64,000 bases of DNA, taken from an uncultured Polaromonas sp. (GTDB taxonomy: Bacteria > Pseudomonadota > Gammaproteobacteria > Burkholderiales > Burkholderiaceae_C). Below the pieces are notes generated by a model. The model was given only the letters and a program-made list of their open reading frames with translations, made no database searches and was not told the DNA's origin. The stretch's first letter is position 1, and each line of letters opens with the position of its first letter. A program made the position numbers and the translations under genes. Below, one piece after another: positions 1 to 7,883 of the stretch. Location of the stretch: assembly GCA_937863225.1 (NCBI GenBank), contig CALMEI010000040.1, positions 62,001 through 126,000 on the forward strand, in the 5' to 3' direction.

Positions 1-1029
1 GCGCAACAGGGTTGGGTGGAATACATTCCTTGCAACTTTTCCGACATCCCACGCAAAATGGAACGCGGTAACATGGCGGCTGACGTGGTGTTTGCCTTGT
101 GTTCGCCCATGGACGATCATGGCTATTTTTCCATCAGCTTGGGAGCGGACTACACCATGGCCGCCTTGGCTAAAGCGCATGCAGTGGTGCTGGAAGTGAA
201 TCCCAATGTGCCCTTTGCCAACGGCGATTGCCATGTGCACATATCACAAGTGACCGCTTTGATTGAAGATAACGCACCCGTGCTGGAAGTGGGTCTGCCT
301 AAAATTGGCCCTGTGCAAGAAGCCATTGGCAAATATGTGGCCGATATGATTGAAGACGGCTCGACTTTGCAGATCGGCTACGGCGGCATCCCAGATGCGG
401 TGGTGATGCAACTGACCGACAAAAAAGACTTGGGTGTGCACACTGAAATGTTGGGTGACGGCATCATGAGCTTGGTGGAAAAAGGTGTTGTCAACTGCAG
501 CCGCAAGAACTTCAACAAAGGAAAAATCATCGCCACCTTTGCCTTGGGCTCTAAAAAACTTTACCAATTCATGCACCGCAACCCCATGCTGGAAATGCAC
601 CCGGTGAACTACACCAACGACCCTTACTCTGCTGGGCAAAACGACAACTTGATTTCCGTCAACGCCACTTTGCAAATCGACTTTTTAGGTCAATGCGGCT
701 CAGAAAGTTTAGGCCCACTGCCCTTCTCTGGCACTGGCGGACAAGCTGATTTTGTGCGCGCAGCGAATCGCTCTAAAGGCGGAAAATCCTTCATCGTCTT
801 ACCCTCCACAGCCAAAGACGACACCATCTCCCGTATCGCGCCCATGCTCACACCGGGCACGGCGGTTACCACCAGCAAGAACGAAGTCAACTACGTCGTC
901 ACCGAATACGGTGTCGCCAAGTTGGACGGCAAATCCGCCAAACAACGCGTCCAAGCCTTGGTAGGCATCGCCAACCCTAAGTTCAGAGACGAACTTTTGG
1001 CGAGCGCTAAGAAGATGAATTTACTGTAA
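1..1029 (+). CDS. Acetyl-CoA hydrolase/transferase family protein, 5' truncated
   Basis: The reading frame is open from the first base of the window and ends at a TAA at 1029, so the true start lies to the left; about 342 C-terminal residues are visible. The sequence matches the 4-hydroxybutyrate/acetate CoA-transferase family, which moves CoA between carboxylic acids in the cytoplasm. Visible landmarks are the QIGYGGIPDAV segment that opens the C-terminal domain, HTEMLGDG, the GQCGSESLG segment, and FSGTGGQADFVRAA, all typical of the butyrate/4-hydroxybutyrate transferase branch. The family is usually near 430 residues, so roughly 90 are missing. Family is clear; the acyl substrate is not. 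A copy of the 66-bp repeat starts 15 bp after the stop. Confidence 0.85.
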   Translation, partial: AQQGWVEYIPCNFSDIPRKMERGNMAADVVFALCSPMDDHGYFSISLGADYTMAALAKAHAVVLEVNPNVPFANGDCHVHISQVTALIEDNAPVLEVGLPKIGPVQEAIGKYVADMIEDGSTLQIGYGGIPDAVVMQLTDKKDLGVHTEMLGDGIMSLVEKGVVNCSRKNFNKGKIIATFALGSKKLYQFMHRNPMLEMHPVNYTNDPYSAGQNDNLISVNATLQIDFLGQCGSESLGPLPFSGTGGQADFVRAANRSKGGKSFIVLPSTAKDDTISRIAPMLTPGTAVTTSKNEVNYVVTEYGVAKLDGKSAKQRVQALVGIANPKFRDELLASAKKMNLL

Positions 1030-1044
1030 TAGAAGAATTTAGCA

Positions 1045-1110
1045 TGCTATATATTTAATAGCTTTGTAGCCAACAAATATGCCGCCTACAGGCCAATTTG
1101 TCATATATTT
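1045..1110 (+). repeat. 66-bp dispersed repeat, copy 1
   Basis: Copy of the repeat that begins TGCTAT-N6-AATAGC and continues through a GGCAATAAATACGCC-like core to an A/T-rich end. Here the core reads GCCAACAAATATGCC. It lies between two convergent genes, and its right end overlaps the dadA-like gene: the TGA stop at 1101-1103 (minus strand) is inside the repeat. Confidence 0.85.
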
Positions 1111-2378
1111 TCATGTGCAACAACAGGCAATATCCCTGCGCGAATGCGCTGTTCTTGCGAAGCCTCTGAGATGACATTGCTGACGATATCTGCCGTGACT
1201 GCAGATAAAGTCCATCCCAAATGACCGTGTCCCGTGTTGTAGAACACATTGTTTTTACGACCACGCCCGACGCGCGGCATCATGTTGGGCATCATGGGAC
1301 GCAGGCCTGCCCATGACACGACGGAGCGGGTGTTGATGTTGGGAAAGCATTGCTCAACCCATTTGATCAAGGGTTGGATGCGGTTGGCACGTATGTCGCG
1401 GTTCATACCATTGAACTCTGCCGTACCAGCAACACGGAAACGGTTCAAGCCCAAACGGCTGGTGACCAACTTGGTTTCATCGTCCAGCAAACTCACGTTG
1501 GGCGCACCGGCTTGGCTGGCCGCATCGTTCAAGTTCACCGTGATGGAATAGCCTTTGACGGGGTAAATATTGACGCGATCACCCAATTGCGCTGCAAAGT
1601 CGCGGCTGGCCACACCTGCGCACACAACGATGCTGTCAAAAGTATGTGCATGGTGGGTGCTGCTATCTTGATCGTAGGTGGTGACAACGGCCAATTTGCC
1701 ATCGCTCTTCAACGATGTCACATCTTGACCGTACATGATTTGCACACCCAAGCGCTGTGCAGCTGCAGCCAAACCATTGGTAAAGAGGTGGATATCGCCG
1801 GTTGAGTCGCTTTCTGTAAAGTATCCGCCATAGTATTGGCCTGCAAGGGTTGGCTCTATGGATTTCATCTCTTGCGGTGTCACAGCACGACGTGGCAAAC
1901 CACCTTTGGCCAGCAATTGTGAGACTCGTCCCGCATGGTCAAATCCGGCTTTATCGCGGTAGATGTGCAAGATGCCTTCTTTTTTCAAATCAAAGTGAAT
2001 GCCCTCTTCTTCTGCCCATGCAAACAAATGCTGACGAGCTGCCACCGCCATGCGTGCCGTTTCAACGGTGTTGCGCTCATATTGCGGCATGGCTGCGATG
2101 AATTGTGCAAACCACGAAATTTTGTGCCATGAGGGTTTGGGGTTGACCAACAAAGGTGCATCGCTTTTGAGCATCCATTTCAGCCCCTTGAGAATAGTTG
2201 ACTTGTGCGTCCACACCTCGGCATTGGATGCCGACAGCTGCCCGCCATTGGCGAAAGAAGTCTCCATTGCGGCGTAACGCTGACGCTCGAACAAAGTGAC
2301 AAAAAATCCGCGTTTTGCCAAGGCGTAAGCGGTGGTCACCCCGGTGATGCCACCACCAATGATTGCTATTGTTTTCAT
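1101..2378 (-). CDS. DadA-like FAD-dependent D-amino acid dehydrogenase / glycine oxidase family
   Basis: A 425-residue flavoenzyme of the DAO family that oxidatively deaminates amino acids, probably on the cytoplasmic face of the inner membrane. It starts with a dinucleotide-binding motif IIGGGITGVTTAYAL and an acidic strand end (FER), followed by SFANGGQLSASNAEVW, the DadA-type flavin segment. The C-terminal WAGLRPMMPN and NTGHGHLGWTLS motifs are diagnostic. I chose the ATG at 2378 because the longer frame upstream runs through a glycine riboswitch. That riboswitch (about 2442-2645) argues that glycine, or a compound degraded with it, is the physiological substrate or signal, rather than D-alanine. 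The last residues and stop codon fall in a 66-bp repeat. Confidence 0.85.
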   Translation of the reverse strand: MKTIAIIGGGITGVTTAYALAKRGFFVTLFERQRYAAMETSFANGGQLSASNAEVWTHKSTILKGLKWMLKSDAPLLVNPKPSWHKISWFAQFIAAMPQYERNTVETARMAVAARQHLFAWAEEEGIHFDLKKEGILHIYRDKAGFDHAGRVSQLLAKGGLPRRAVTPQEMKSIEPTLAGQYYGGYFTESDSTGDIHLFTNGLAAAAQRLGVQIMYGQDVTSLKSDGKLAVVTTYDQDSSTHHAHTFDSIVVCAGVASRDFAAQLGDRVNIYPVKGYSITVNLNDAASQAGAPNVSLLDDETKLVTSRLGLNRFRVAGTAEFNGMNRDIRANRIQPLIKWVEQCFPNINTRSVVSWAGLRPMMPNMMPRVGRGRKNNVFYNTGHGHLGWTLSAVTADIVSNVISEASQEQRIRAGILPVVAHENI

Positions 2379-2441
2379 GAATATAAGTGCTTTCAAAACG
2401 TCAAGGGTTGGCCTATGCACATACAGAATGTGTGTGCAAAG

Positions 2442-2645
2442 TGCCCCTTCTGTTTTGGACCTGAGAGATTCACGACCCGCTGCATCAGCGCTTCGCTTGC
2501 TCCTTCGGTGCACTGGCAGACGATAAATGCCAGCAGCTCTTCAGAAAAAATTCAAGTGACCGGTCCTTTTGCCTGAGAGATTCCGGGGCGGTTGCTCCTT
2601 CGGCGCTGTCAGTGCTGTGAAGCGCTAACAGACTCTCCCGATCAC
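2442..2645 (-). ncRNA. Tandem glycine riboswitch (two aptamers)
   Basis: Read on the minus strand, two copies of the conserved glycine aptamer core occur in series. The first starts with GGGAGAG near 2640, has GCCGAAGGAGCAA near 2602-2590, and ends TCTCTCAGGCAAAAGGAC near 2581-2564. The second has CACCGAAGGAGCAAGC near 2515-2500 and ends TCTCTCAGGTCC near 2469-2458. These are the hallmark aptamer segments, and the linker length suits a tandem sensor. About 60 nt separate it from the ATG of the DadA-like gene. That leader holds a TGCACA / TGTGCA inverted repeat which could be the expression platform. In this family, glycine binding usually switches on catabolism or export. Confidence 0.93.
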
Positions 2646-2681
2646 TTGCTTGACTGTAACAGTCACATAAAAAAATGCAAA

Positions 2682-3869
2682 TCAGTCGACCAAATATGCC
2701 TTTACCAATGCTTGCCAATATGAAGCACCAATGGCTATATTGTCATCATTGAAGTCATAAGCTGGATTGTGCACCATGCATGCGCCAGCAGAATCCCCAT
2801 CGCCATTGCCTATAAGCAAGTAACAACCAGGAATTTTTTCCAGCATGTAGGCAAAGTCTTCACTTGCTGTCAGGGGTTCACCATGCAGCGTGACATGATC
2901 AGCACCGACCAAATCCACAGCCACTTGCCTTGCAAAATTGGTTTCTTTGACTGTGTTGACCAGCACGCAGTAACCTTTTTGCCAAACGATTTCGACTGTC
3001 ACACCATAACTGTCGGCCTGTGCTGTCACCAATGCTTTGATGCGTTGTTCTAACAATAAACGCACTTGCGGGTCGAGCGCCCTGACACTGATTTCTAAAG
3101 TTGCCAAGTCAGGTATCACATTATTGGCATGTCCTGCATGCAGAGCGCCAACAGTGACCACCGCTGTTTGCAAAGGATCGACATTGCGCGACACAATGGT
3201 TTGCAAAGCCATCACCATTGAAGCCGCTGCCAGCAAGGCATCCGTCGCGCGATGCGGCATGGCACCGTGACCACCTTGTCCTTTGACATGTATGGTGGCA
3301 TAGTCGCTGGACGCCATGGCAGCACCGTCGCGGAAAACAAAATGCCCCACCGGTGTACCCGGCATATTGTGCATGGCAAATACCGCATCACAGGGGTGTT
3401 GCTCAAACAAGCCATCTTCCATCATGCGCAAAGCGCCACCACCACCTTCTTCAGCAGGCTGAAAAATCAAATTCAGCGTGCCATTAAAGGCCATGTCAGC
3501 ATCGTGACTCTGCGCAATGGCTTTTGCAGCAGCCAACAGCATGGCGGTGTGACCATCGTGCCCACAAGCATGCATGACGCCAGGCTTGCTGCTGGACCAG
3601 TCCAGCCCTGTGGCCTCTTTAATCGGCAATGCATCCATATCGGCACGTATGCCAAGCCTGCGTTTGCCATTGCCGCGTTGCAATGTCCCAACCACGCCCG
3701 TGCCGCCCAAACCGCGATGCACGGCGTAGCCCCAATCTGCTAATTTTGTGGCGACCAAATCTGCAGTGCGATGCTCTTCAAACGCCAACTCTGGGTGTTG
3801 GTGTATGTCGCGCCTGAGTTGAATGAACTCACCCACGCGATTAACGAGTGCGTCTTGCAAATAAGTCAT
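2682..3869 (-). CDS. M20 family amidohydrolase (hippurate hydrolase-like)
   Basis: A cytoplasmic 395-residue metallopeptidase-fold amidohydrolase of the HipO/IAA-amino acid hydrolase type, which cleaves N-acyl amino acids. The metal ligands appear in RADMDALPI, HACGHDGHTAML and QPAEEGGGG, in the expected order, and the length is typical (about 390). The ATG start lies 15 bp downstream of the stop of the Bug receptor gene, so the two are probably cotranscribed: the receptor would bind an acidic amide or carboxylate and this enzyme would hydrolyse it. The gene ends about 35 bp before the glycine riboswitch. Substrate cannot be read from sequence; releasing glycine from hippurate-like amides would fit with the next gene. 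Confidence 0.85.
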   Translation of the reverse strand: MTYLQDALVNRVGEFIQLRRDIHQHPELAFEEHRTADLVATKLADWGYAVHRGLGGTGVVGTLQRGNGKRRLGIRADMDALPIKEATGLDWSSSKPGVMHACGHDGHTAMLLAAAKAIAQSHDADMAFNGTLNLIFQPAEEGGGGALRMMEDGLFEQHPCDAVFAMHNMPGTPVGHFVFRDGAAMASSDYATIHVKGQGGHGAMPHRATDALLAAASMVMALQTIVSRNVDPLQTAVVTVGALHAGHANNVIPDLATLEISVRALDPQVRLLLEQRIKALVTAQADSYGVTVEIVWQKGYCVLVNTVKETNFARQVAVDLVGADHVTLHGEPLTASEDFAYMLEKIPGCYLLIGNGDGDSAGACMVHNPAYDFNDDNIAIGASYWQALVKAYLVD

Positions 3870-3884
3870 CTAGCAGCGTGTCCG

Positions 3885-4874
3885 TTACTGCGCTTGCAAG
3901 TTAATCGACTTGGCAATGGCACGGTATTGCGTGGTCTCGTCCACAAAGGCCTTGTTGGCAACGTCCAAGCTTTGCAAAGGTGATGCCAATTGACCCAGTG
4001 CGCCCATGCGATTTAAATATTCCGCGTCACCCAACACCGCTTGCAACGCTTTGTGCATGGATTGCACAATGGGTTCAGGTGTATCGCGCTTCACAAAATA
4101 GCCCGTGCCAATTTCAGAGCTGAAGTTTTTCAACGCGCCTTTGCTGTCGCTGGTGCGGCCCAATTGTGGCTGTAACGGGTGCGCACCTGGGGAAGTCGAT
4201 GCGATGAATTTGATCTTTTTATCTTTGGCCAAAGACACTTGGGGTGCACCGTAAGGTGTGATGAAAATGTCAACTTGATTTCCCAGTAAATCTTTCAACG
4301 CATCAGCAAAGCCTTTGTAGGGCACGTGCAACATCGGCGCACCGATCATTTTGCTCATTTGCTCACCCAACAAGTGGTACAAAGAACCGACACCGACGCT
4401 GGCATAAGTCATGGGTTTACCTTCTTTGGCAACTTTCATGGCATAAGCCACCAATTCATCCGCGTTATTAGCAGGAATATCTGAACGTGCAATGATGGCC
4501 ATGGGAGCCAACGCGATGCGGTGAATTTGACGGAAATCTTCAGACTTGTACTTCACCGAGGACAAAGCCAATGGCGCCAAAATCAACTCATTGGGAGAGC
4601 CTTGAAACAGCAAATAACCGTCAGAAGGTGCGCTCAGCACTTTTTGTGCGGCAATACCGCCACTGGCGCCGCCCAAATTTTCAACAATCACGGGTTGCCC
4701 CAAAGCTTTACCCAATGGTGCATTGACGGTACGCGCTATCACGTCAGACAAACCACCAGCAGGATACGGTACCAACAGCGTGACAGGTTTGTTTGGAAAA
4801 GTTTGTGCTACCGCTGCAGCGGAAATCAATAAACTGCCCAAAATTGTTTGCGTCAATTGAATTAATTTACTCAT
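3885..4874 (-). CDS. Bug/TctC-family periplasmic solute-binding protein
   Basis: A 329-residue tripartite tricarboxylate transporter receptor (Bug family). The N-terminus is a signal peptide ending AAAVAQ, followed by the family signature FPNKPVTLLVPYPAGGLSD and VENLGGASGGIAA. Such proteins bind small carboxylates in the periplasm. No TctA/TctB membrane partner is nearby, which is common in Burkholderiales, where many receptors are orphans. It is the first gene of a likely two-gene operon with the M20 amidohydrolase, and a LysR regulator is divergently oriented 119 bp away, suggesting that regulator controls it. Ligand unknown. Confidence 0.88.
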   Translation of the reverse strand: MSKLIQLTQTILGSLLISAAAVAQTFPNKPVTLLVPYPAGGLSDVIARTVNAPLGKALGQPVIVENLGGASGGIAAQKVLSAPSDGYLLFQGSPNELILAPLALSSVKYKSEDFRQIHRIALAPMAIIARSDIPANNADELVAYAMKVAKEGKPMTYASVGVGSLYHLLGEQMSKMIGAPMLHVPYKGFADALKDLLGNQVDIFITPYGAPQVSLAKDKKIKFIASTSPGAHPLQPQLGRTSDSKGALKNFSSEIGTGYFVKRDTPEPIVQSMHKALQAVLGDAEYLNRMGALGQLASPLQSLDVANKAFVDETTQYRAIAKSINLQAQ

Positions 4875-4899
4875 GTCTCATCCTTTCGATGTAATTGGA

Positions 4900-4959
4900 A
4901 ATGCATTCTATGAACCATTTATCTATAATGTCTAATGCATTTTTATATGCTTTAGCATA
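4900..4959. promoter_or_regulatory. Divergent control region with LysR-type operator candidates
   Basis: The 119-bp gap between the Bug receptor (minus) and the LysR gene (plus) holds two identical palindromes AATGCATT (4900-4907 and 4934-4941) and a perfect inverted repeat TATGC-TTTA-GCATA (4946-4959). LysR regulators bind dyads of T-N11-A form in such divergent promoters. That this is the operator is inference. Confidence 0.45.
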
Positions 4960-4993
4960 ACTTTAATGAATACATAAACCTTCTGGCACCCAC

Positions 4994-5884
4994 ATGACTT
5001 TGGTACAACTGCGACATTTAATTGAATTGGCTCAGCTTGGCTCGTTCAGCCAAGCTGCACTCAAATTGCATTTGACGCAACCTGCCTTGAGCCGCAGCAT
5101 CAAATCGCTTGAAGACGAATTGGGACAACAATTGTTTGATCGCATTGGCCGAAAAAATGAATTGACGGCATTTGGATTACAAATCGTCAATCGCGCCCGC
5201 GTGTTGGTAGATGAAGCGAATGAATTGCGGCAAACCAGTCAACAATTGCAAATGGGTGCAATCGGACATTTGCGCATTGGTTTAGGCTCTGGTCCTGGCG
5301 CCATGCTGATGACCCCACTGATGATGCTGATGGCCACACAATACCCCAAGGCGCACATCGACATATCACGTGGCAACACCACGCTATTGGTGCACGCACT
5401 GCGCGAACGCCATTTGGATGCATTGGTGATCGACATACGTTCCCTCCAACCATCGGCTGATTTGAAAATCGAAAACATCCATGAGATGGCCGGCACATTC
5501 ATGGGTCGCGCAGGTCACCCCTTAGCCAAAAAACACAAAATCACATTTGCAATGTTGAGAGAATTTCCAGTTGCATCCACCCCATTGAGCGATGAAGTGG
5601 CGCGCATATTGGTGGAACGTTATGGCCCCGAAGCCCACCCTGACAAATTGGTCAATTTACGCTCTGAAGAAATTTCCAGTCTCATCGATGTGGCACGAAA
5701 CAGCGATGCAATTGTATTGGCCATACGCGCATCGGCACCAGATTTGGTAGAGCTCAACATTGCACCCGCTTTGAACACCAAAGCGCGATTCGGTCTGGTC
5801 ACACTGGCATCACGCACTGAACCACTGCTACTATCCAAGGTCCGCACATTGATGCACACCATTTTGAAAGACGCAGAACTTTGA
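4994..5884 (+). CDS. LysR-family transcriptional regulator
   Basis: A 296-residue regulator with an N-terminal winged helix-turn-helix (residues 1-60; FSQAALKLHLTQPALSRSIK is the recognition region) and a C-terminal periplasmic-binding-like effector domain. Length and organisation are standard. It is divergent from the Bug receptor/amidohydrolase pair and directly precedes a major facilitator gene whose possible TTG start overlaps its stop. It may control both. Effector unknown. Confidence 0.9.
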   Translation: MTLVQLRHLIELAQLGSFSQAALKLHLTQPALSRSIKSLEDELGQQLFDRIGRKNELTAFGLQIVNRARVLVDEANELRQTSQQLQMGAIGHLRIGLGSGPGAMLMTPLMMLMATQYPKAHIDISRGNTTLLVHALRERHLDALVIDIRSLQPSADLKIENIHEMAGTFMGRAGHPLAKKHKITFAMLREFPVASTPLSDEVARILVERYGPEAHPDKLVNLRSEEISSLIDVARNSDAIVLAIRASAPDLVELNIAPALNTKARFGLVTLASRTEPLLLSKVRTLMHTILKDAEL

Positions 5885-5895
5885 GCGCGAATACC

Positions 5896-7161
5896 ATGAC
5901 TTTGAAGACTTTATCTCCCAAGCGCGAGCTATGGTTGCTGCTGACATTGGCTGGCATACAGCTCTCCCACATTTTGGACTTCATGATCATGATGCCGTTG
6001 GGACCGCAATTTACGCGTATTTTTGCCATCACCGACGCGCAGTTTGGCATGTTGGTATCAGCCTATACCTTGGCTGCAGGTGCATCGGGTTTGTTGGCCG
6101 CCACATATTTAGATAAAGTTGATCGTAAAAAATTACTGCTCACGCTTTATGTGTTGTTTGGTCTTGCCACCCTGGCCTGCGGCTTGGCACCCACCTATTC
6201 CAGTTTGATGCTGGCCAGGGTTATGGCAGGCATGTTTGGCGGTGTGCTGTCAGCGCTGTCGCAAACCATCATTGGCGATGTCATTCCCTTTGAGCGACGT
6301 GGGCGTGCCATGGGCATCGTCATGACATCGTTTTCGGTCGCCACCGTGGCAGGGGTTCCACTGGGATTGTTTTTGGCTGCGCATTTCAGCTGGCATGCCC
6401 CCTTCTTTGGCATAGCGGCATTGGTTGGGGTGTTGGCCATAGGCGCATCCATCACCCTGCCGTCGCTGACCGCGCATTTAAATGCCAGCAACAAGCCGTC
6501 TGCCTGGGGCGGCATTCAGCAAGTGCTGAGCGACCCTAACCACTGGAAGGCATTTGCGTTTTCCGCCTTGCTGATGTTTGCAGGCTTTACGGTGATCCCC
6601 TTCCTAACCATTTATTTGCAATCCAATGTAGGTTGGAAGGCGGACCAAGTCCCCTATGTTTACCTGTGCGGGGGCTTGGCCACGTTTTTTACCTCACGCT
6701 GGGTCGGCATCATGGCTGACCGCAAAGGCAAAGTCTTCATGTTCAAGATCATGGCCGTGTTACTCACCCTGCCCATGGTTATGAGTACGCTCACCGCTGG
6801 CTTGCCAGTATGGGCGGTGTTAATGGTATCCACCACTTTTTTTGTTTTCATGAACGGACGGATGGTTCCTGGCATGGCCATCATCACATCCGCTGCCAAC
6901 CCCGCCTTGCGTGGCACGTTCATGGCGCTCAATTCATCGGTGCAATCGGCGAGCATGGGCATTGCCGCTTTTATCGGTGGCATGATCATCAGCCGCGATG
7001 CACAAAACATGGTTCAGCACTATTGGATCAACGCCGCAGTAGGCACCGCCGCCAGCTTAGCCGCATTTATTTTGGTCAAGCATCTTAAACTTTATCAAAC
7101 CAATACACTGACTGCCCAGAGTACCGAGACTACACAGCAAAGCCCCATTACAAAACAATAG
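5896..7161 (+). CDS. Major facilitator superfamily transporter
   Basis: An inner-membrane 12-helix permease of about 421 residues. The family pattern is visible in the loop after helix 2 (LDKVDRKKLLL) and in helices rich in Gly/Ala. The opening SHILDFMIMMPLGPQFTRIF is typical of DHA1-type drug or sugar exporters. I prefer the ATG at 5896; a TTG at 5881 would overlap the LysR stop by 4 bp. It follows the LysR gene without a gap and is probably cotranscribed with it. The TAG stop lies in the first of three 11-bp tandem repeats. Substrate unknown; efflux is more likely than uptake from family resemblance. Confidence 0.85.
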   Translation: MTLKTLSPKRELWLLLTLAGIQLSHILDFMIMMPLGPQFTRIFAITDAQFGMLVSAYTLAAGASGLLAATYLDKVDRKKLLLTLYVLFGLATLACGLAPTYSSLMLARVMAGMFGGVLSALSQTIIGDVIPFERRGRAMGIVMTSFSVATVAGVPLGLFLAAHFSWHAPFFGIAALVGVLAIGASITLPSLTAHLNASNKPSAWGGIQQVLSDPNHWKAFAFSALLMFAGFTVIPFLTIYLQSNVGWKADQVPYVYLCGGLATFFTSRWVGIMADRKGKVFMFKIMAVLLTLPMVMSTLTAGLPVWAVLMVSTTFFVFMNGRMVPGMAIITSAANPALRGTFMALNSSVQSASMGIAAFIGGMIISRDAQNMVQHYWINAAVGTAASLAAFILVKHLKLYQTNTLTAQSTETTQQSPITKQ

Positions 7162-7183
7162 CAAAACAATAGCAAAACAATAA
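7151..7183 (+). repeat. Three tandem copies of an 11-bp unit
   Basis: The unit CAAAACAATAG occurs three times in a row, the last ending in A instead of G. The first copy contains the TAG stop of the MFS gene, so slippage here would not alter the protein. The array abuts a 66-bp repeat copy. Confidence 0.9.
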
Positions 7184-7249
7184 TGCTATAAATATAATAG
7201 CTAGCTAGGCAATAAACACGCCGGCTACAGCCCAATATTTCATATAAAA
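7184..7249 (+). repeat. 66-bp dispersed repeat, copy 2
   Basis: Begins TGCTATAAATATAATAGC and carries the core GGCAATAAACACGCCGG. It lies between convergent genes, one base before the TGA stop (minus strand, 7251-7253) of the glutathione transferase gene. Confidence 0.88.
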
Positions 7250-7250
7250 A

Positions 7251-7883
7251 TCAAAGACCGAACGACGGTCGCTGTGCCATGGCTTCGCGCCAGCGCAGCA
7301 GGTGGGGGTGCTGGTCTGTGGGTTTAATTTTGACGATGCGAGCAAAATCAATGGCGACCACCGCGGTGATGTCGGCCACACTGAACTGGTTAGCAGCGAT
7401 GTAGTTGCGATTGGCTAAATGCTGGTTCAGCATGTCAAAGAAATGCTGTGTGCGCAATAAGCCGCGCTCCGCCAGCGCGGGGATTTGCGCGTAATCATGT
7501 GGGCCTGGCAAGGCACGGTTGACCATGCCTGGCGAGCTGTTGCGCAAGGCCTCACCAACCGCCAAAAAGCCCTCAAACTCCACACGCCAGTGCCAACTGG
7601 CCACCTCTGCTTTGTCGGCTGGCGAACGGCCCAATAATGGCGGCTCTGGGTAGCGCGCCTCTAGGTAGGCGGCAATGGCGGCATTGTCTGTGAGCAGCAA
7701 GCCGTCCTCCGTGTGCAGTGCAGGCACTGTGCATTGTGGATTAATGGCGCGAAACGATTCGCCCATTTGCTCTTTGTTGCGCAGATCGACTTGCACTGTT
7801 TCGTGAGCGATGCCTTTTTCAGCCAACATGATGCGCGCGCGGCGTGGGCTGGGAGCGGTGCTGCAGTCGTAGAGTGTGATCAT
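7251..7883 (-). CDS. Glutathione S-transferase family protein
   Basis: A 210-residue cytoplasmic GST. The N-terminal thioredoxin fold has MITLYDCSTAPSPRRARIML, the cis-proline segment VPAL, and LTDNAAIAAYLE where the glutathione gamma-glutamyl group binds (usually ESxAI; here TDNAAI). An all-helical C-terminal domain follows. The start overlaps the end of the yghU-like gene by 4 bp, so the two transferases are translationally coupled. Substrate unknown. Confidence 0.87.
   Translation of the reverse strand: MITLYDCSTAPSPRRARIMLAEKGIAHETVQVDLRNKEQMGESFRAINPQCTVPALHTEDGLLLTDNAAIAAYLEARYPEPPLLGRSPADKAEVASWHWRVEFEGFLAVGEALRNSSPGMVNRALPGPHDYAQIPALAERGLLRTQHFFDMLNQHLANRNYIAANQFSVADITAVVAIDFARIVKIKPTDQHPHLLRWREAMAQRPSFGL

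Noticed and set aside
244..675. Open frame of 143 codons on the minus strand
   Set aside because: It lies wholly antisense to the CoA-transferase gene, whose protein motifs are clear; the minus frame matches no family.
2652..2664. GACTG-TAA-CAGTC hairpin as terminator of the M20 amidohydrolase gene
   Set aside because: The stem is short (5 bp) and no T-run follows on the minus strand.
2205..2718. Open frames of 77-123 codons on both strands
   Set aside because: They cover the glycine riboswitch; the RNA motifs explain the sequence and the translations have no protein features.
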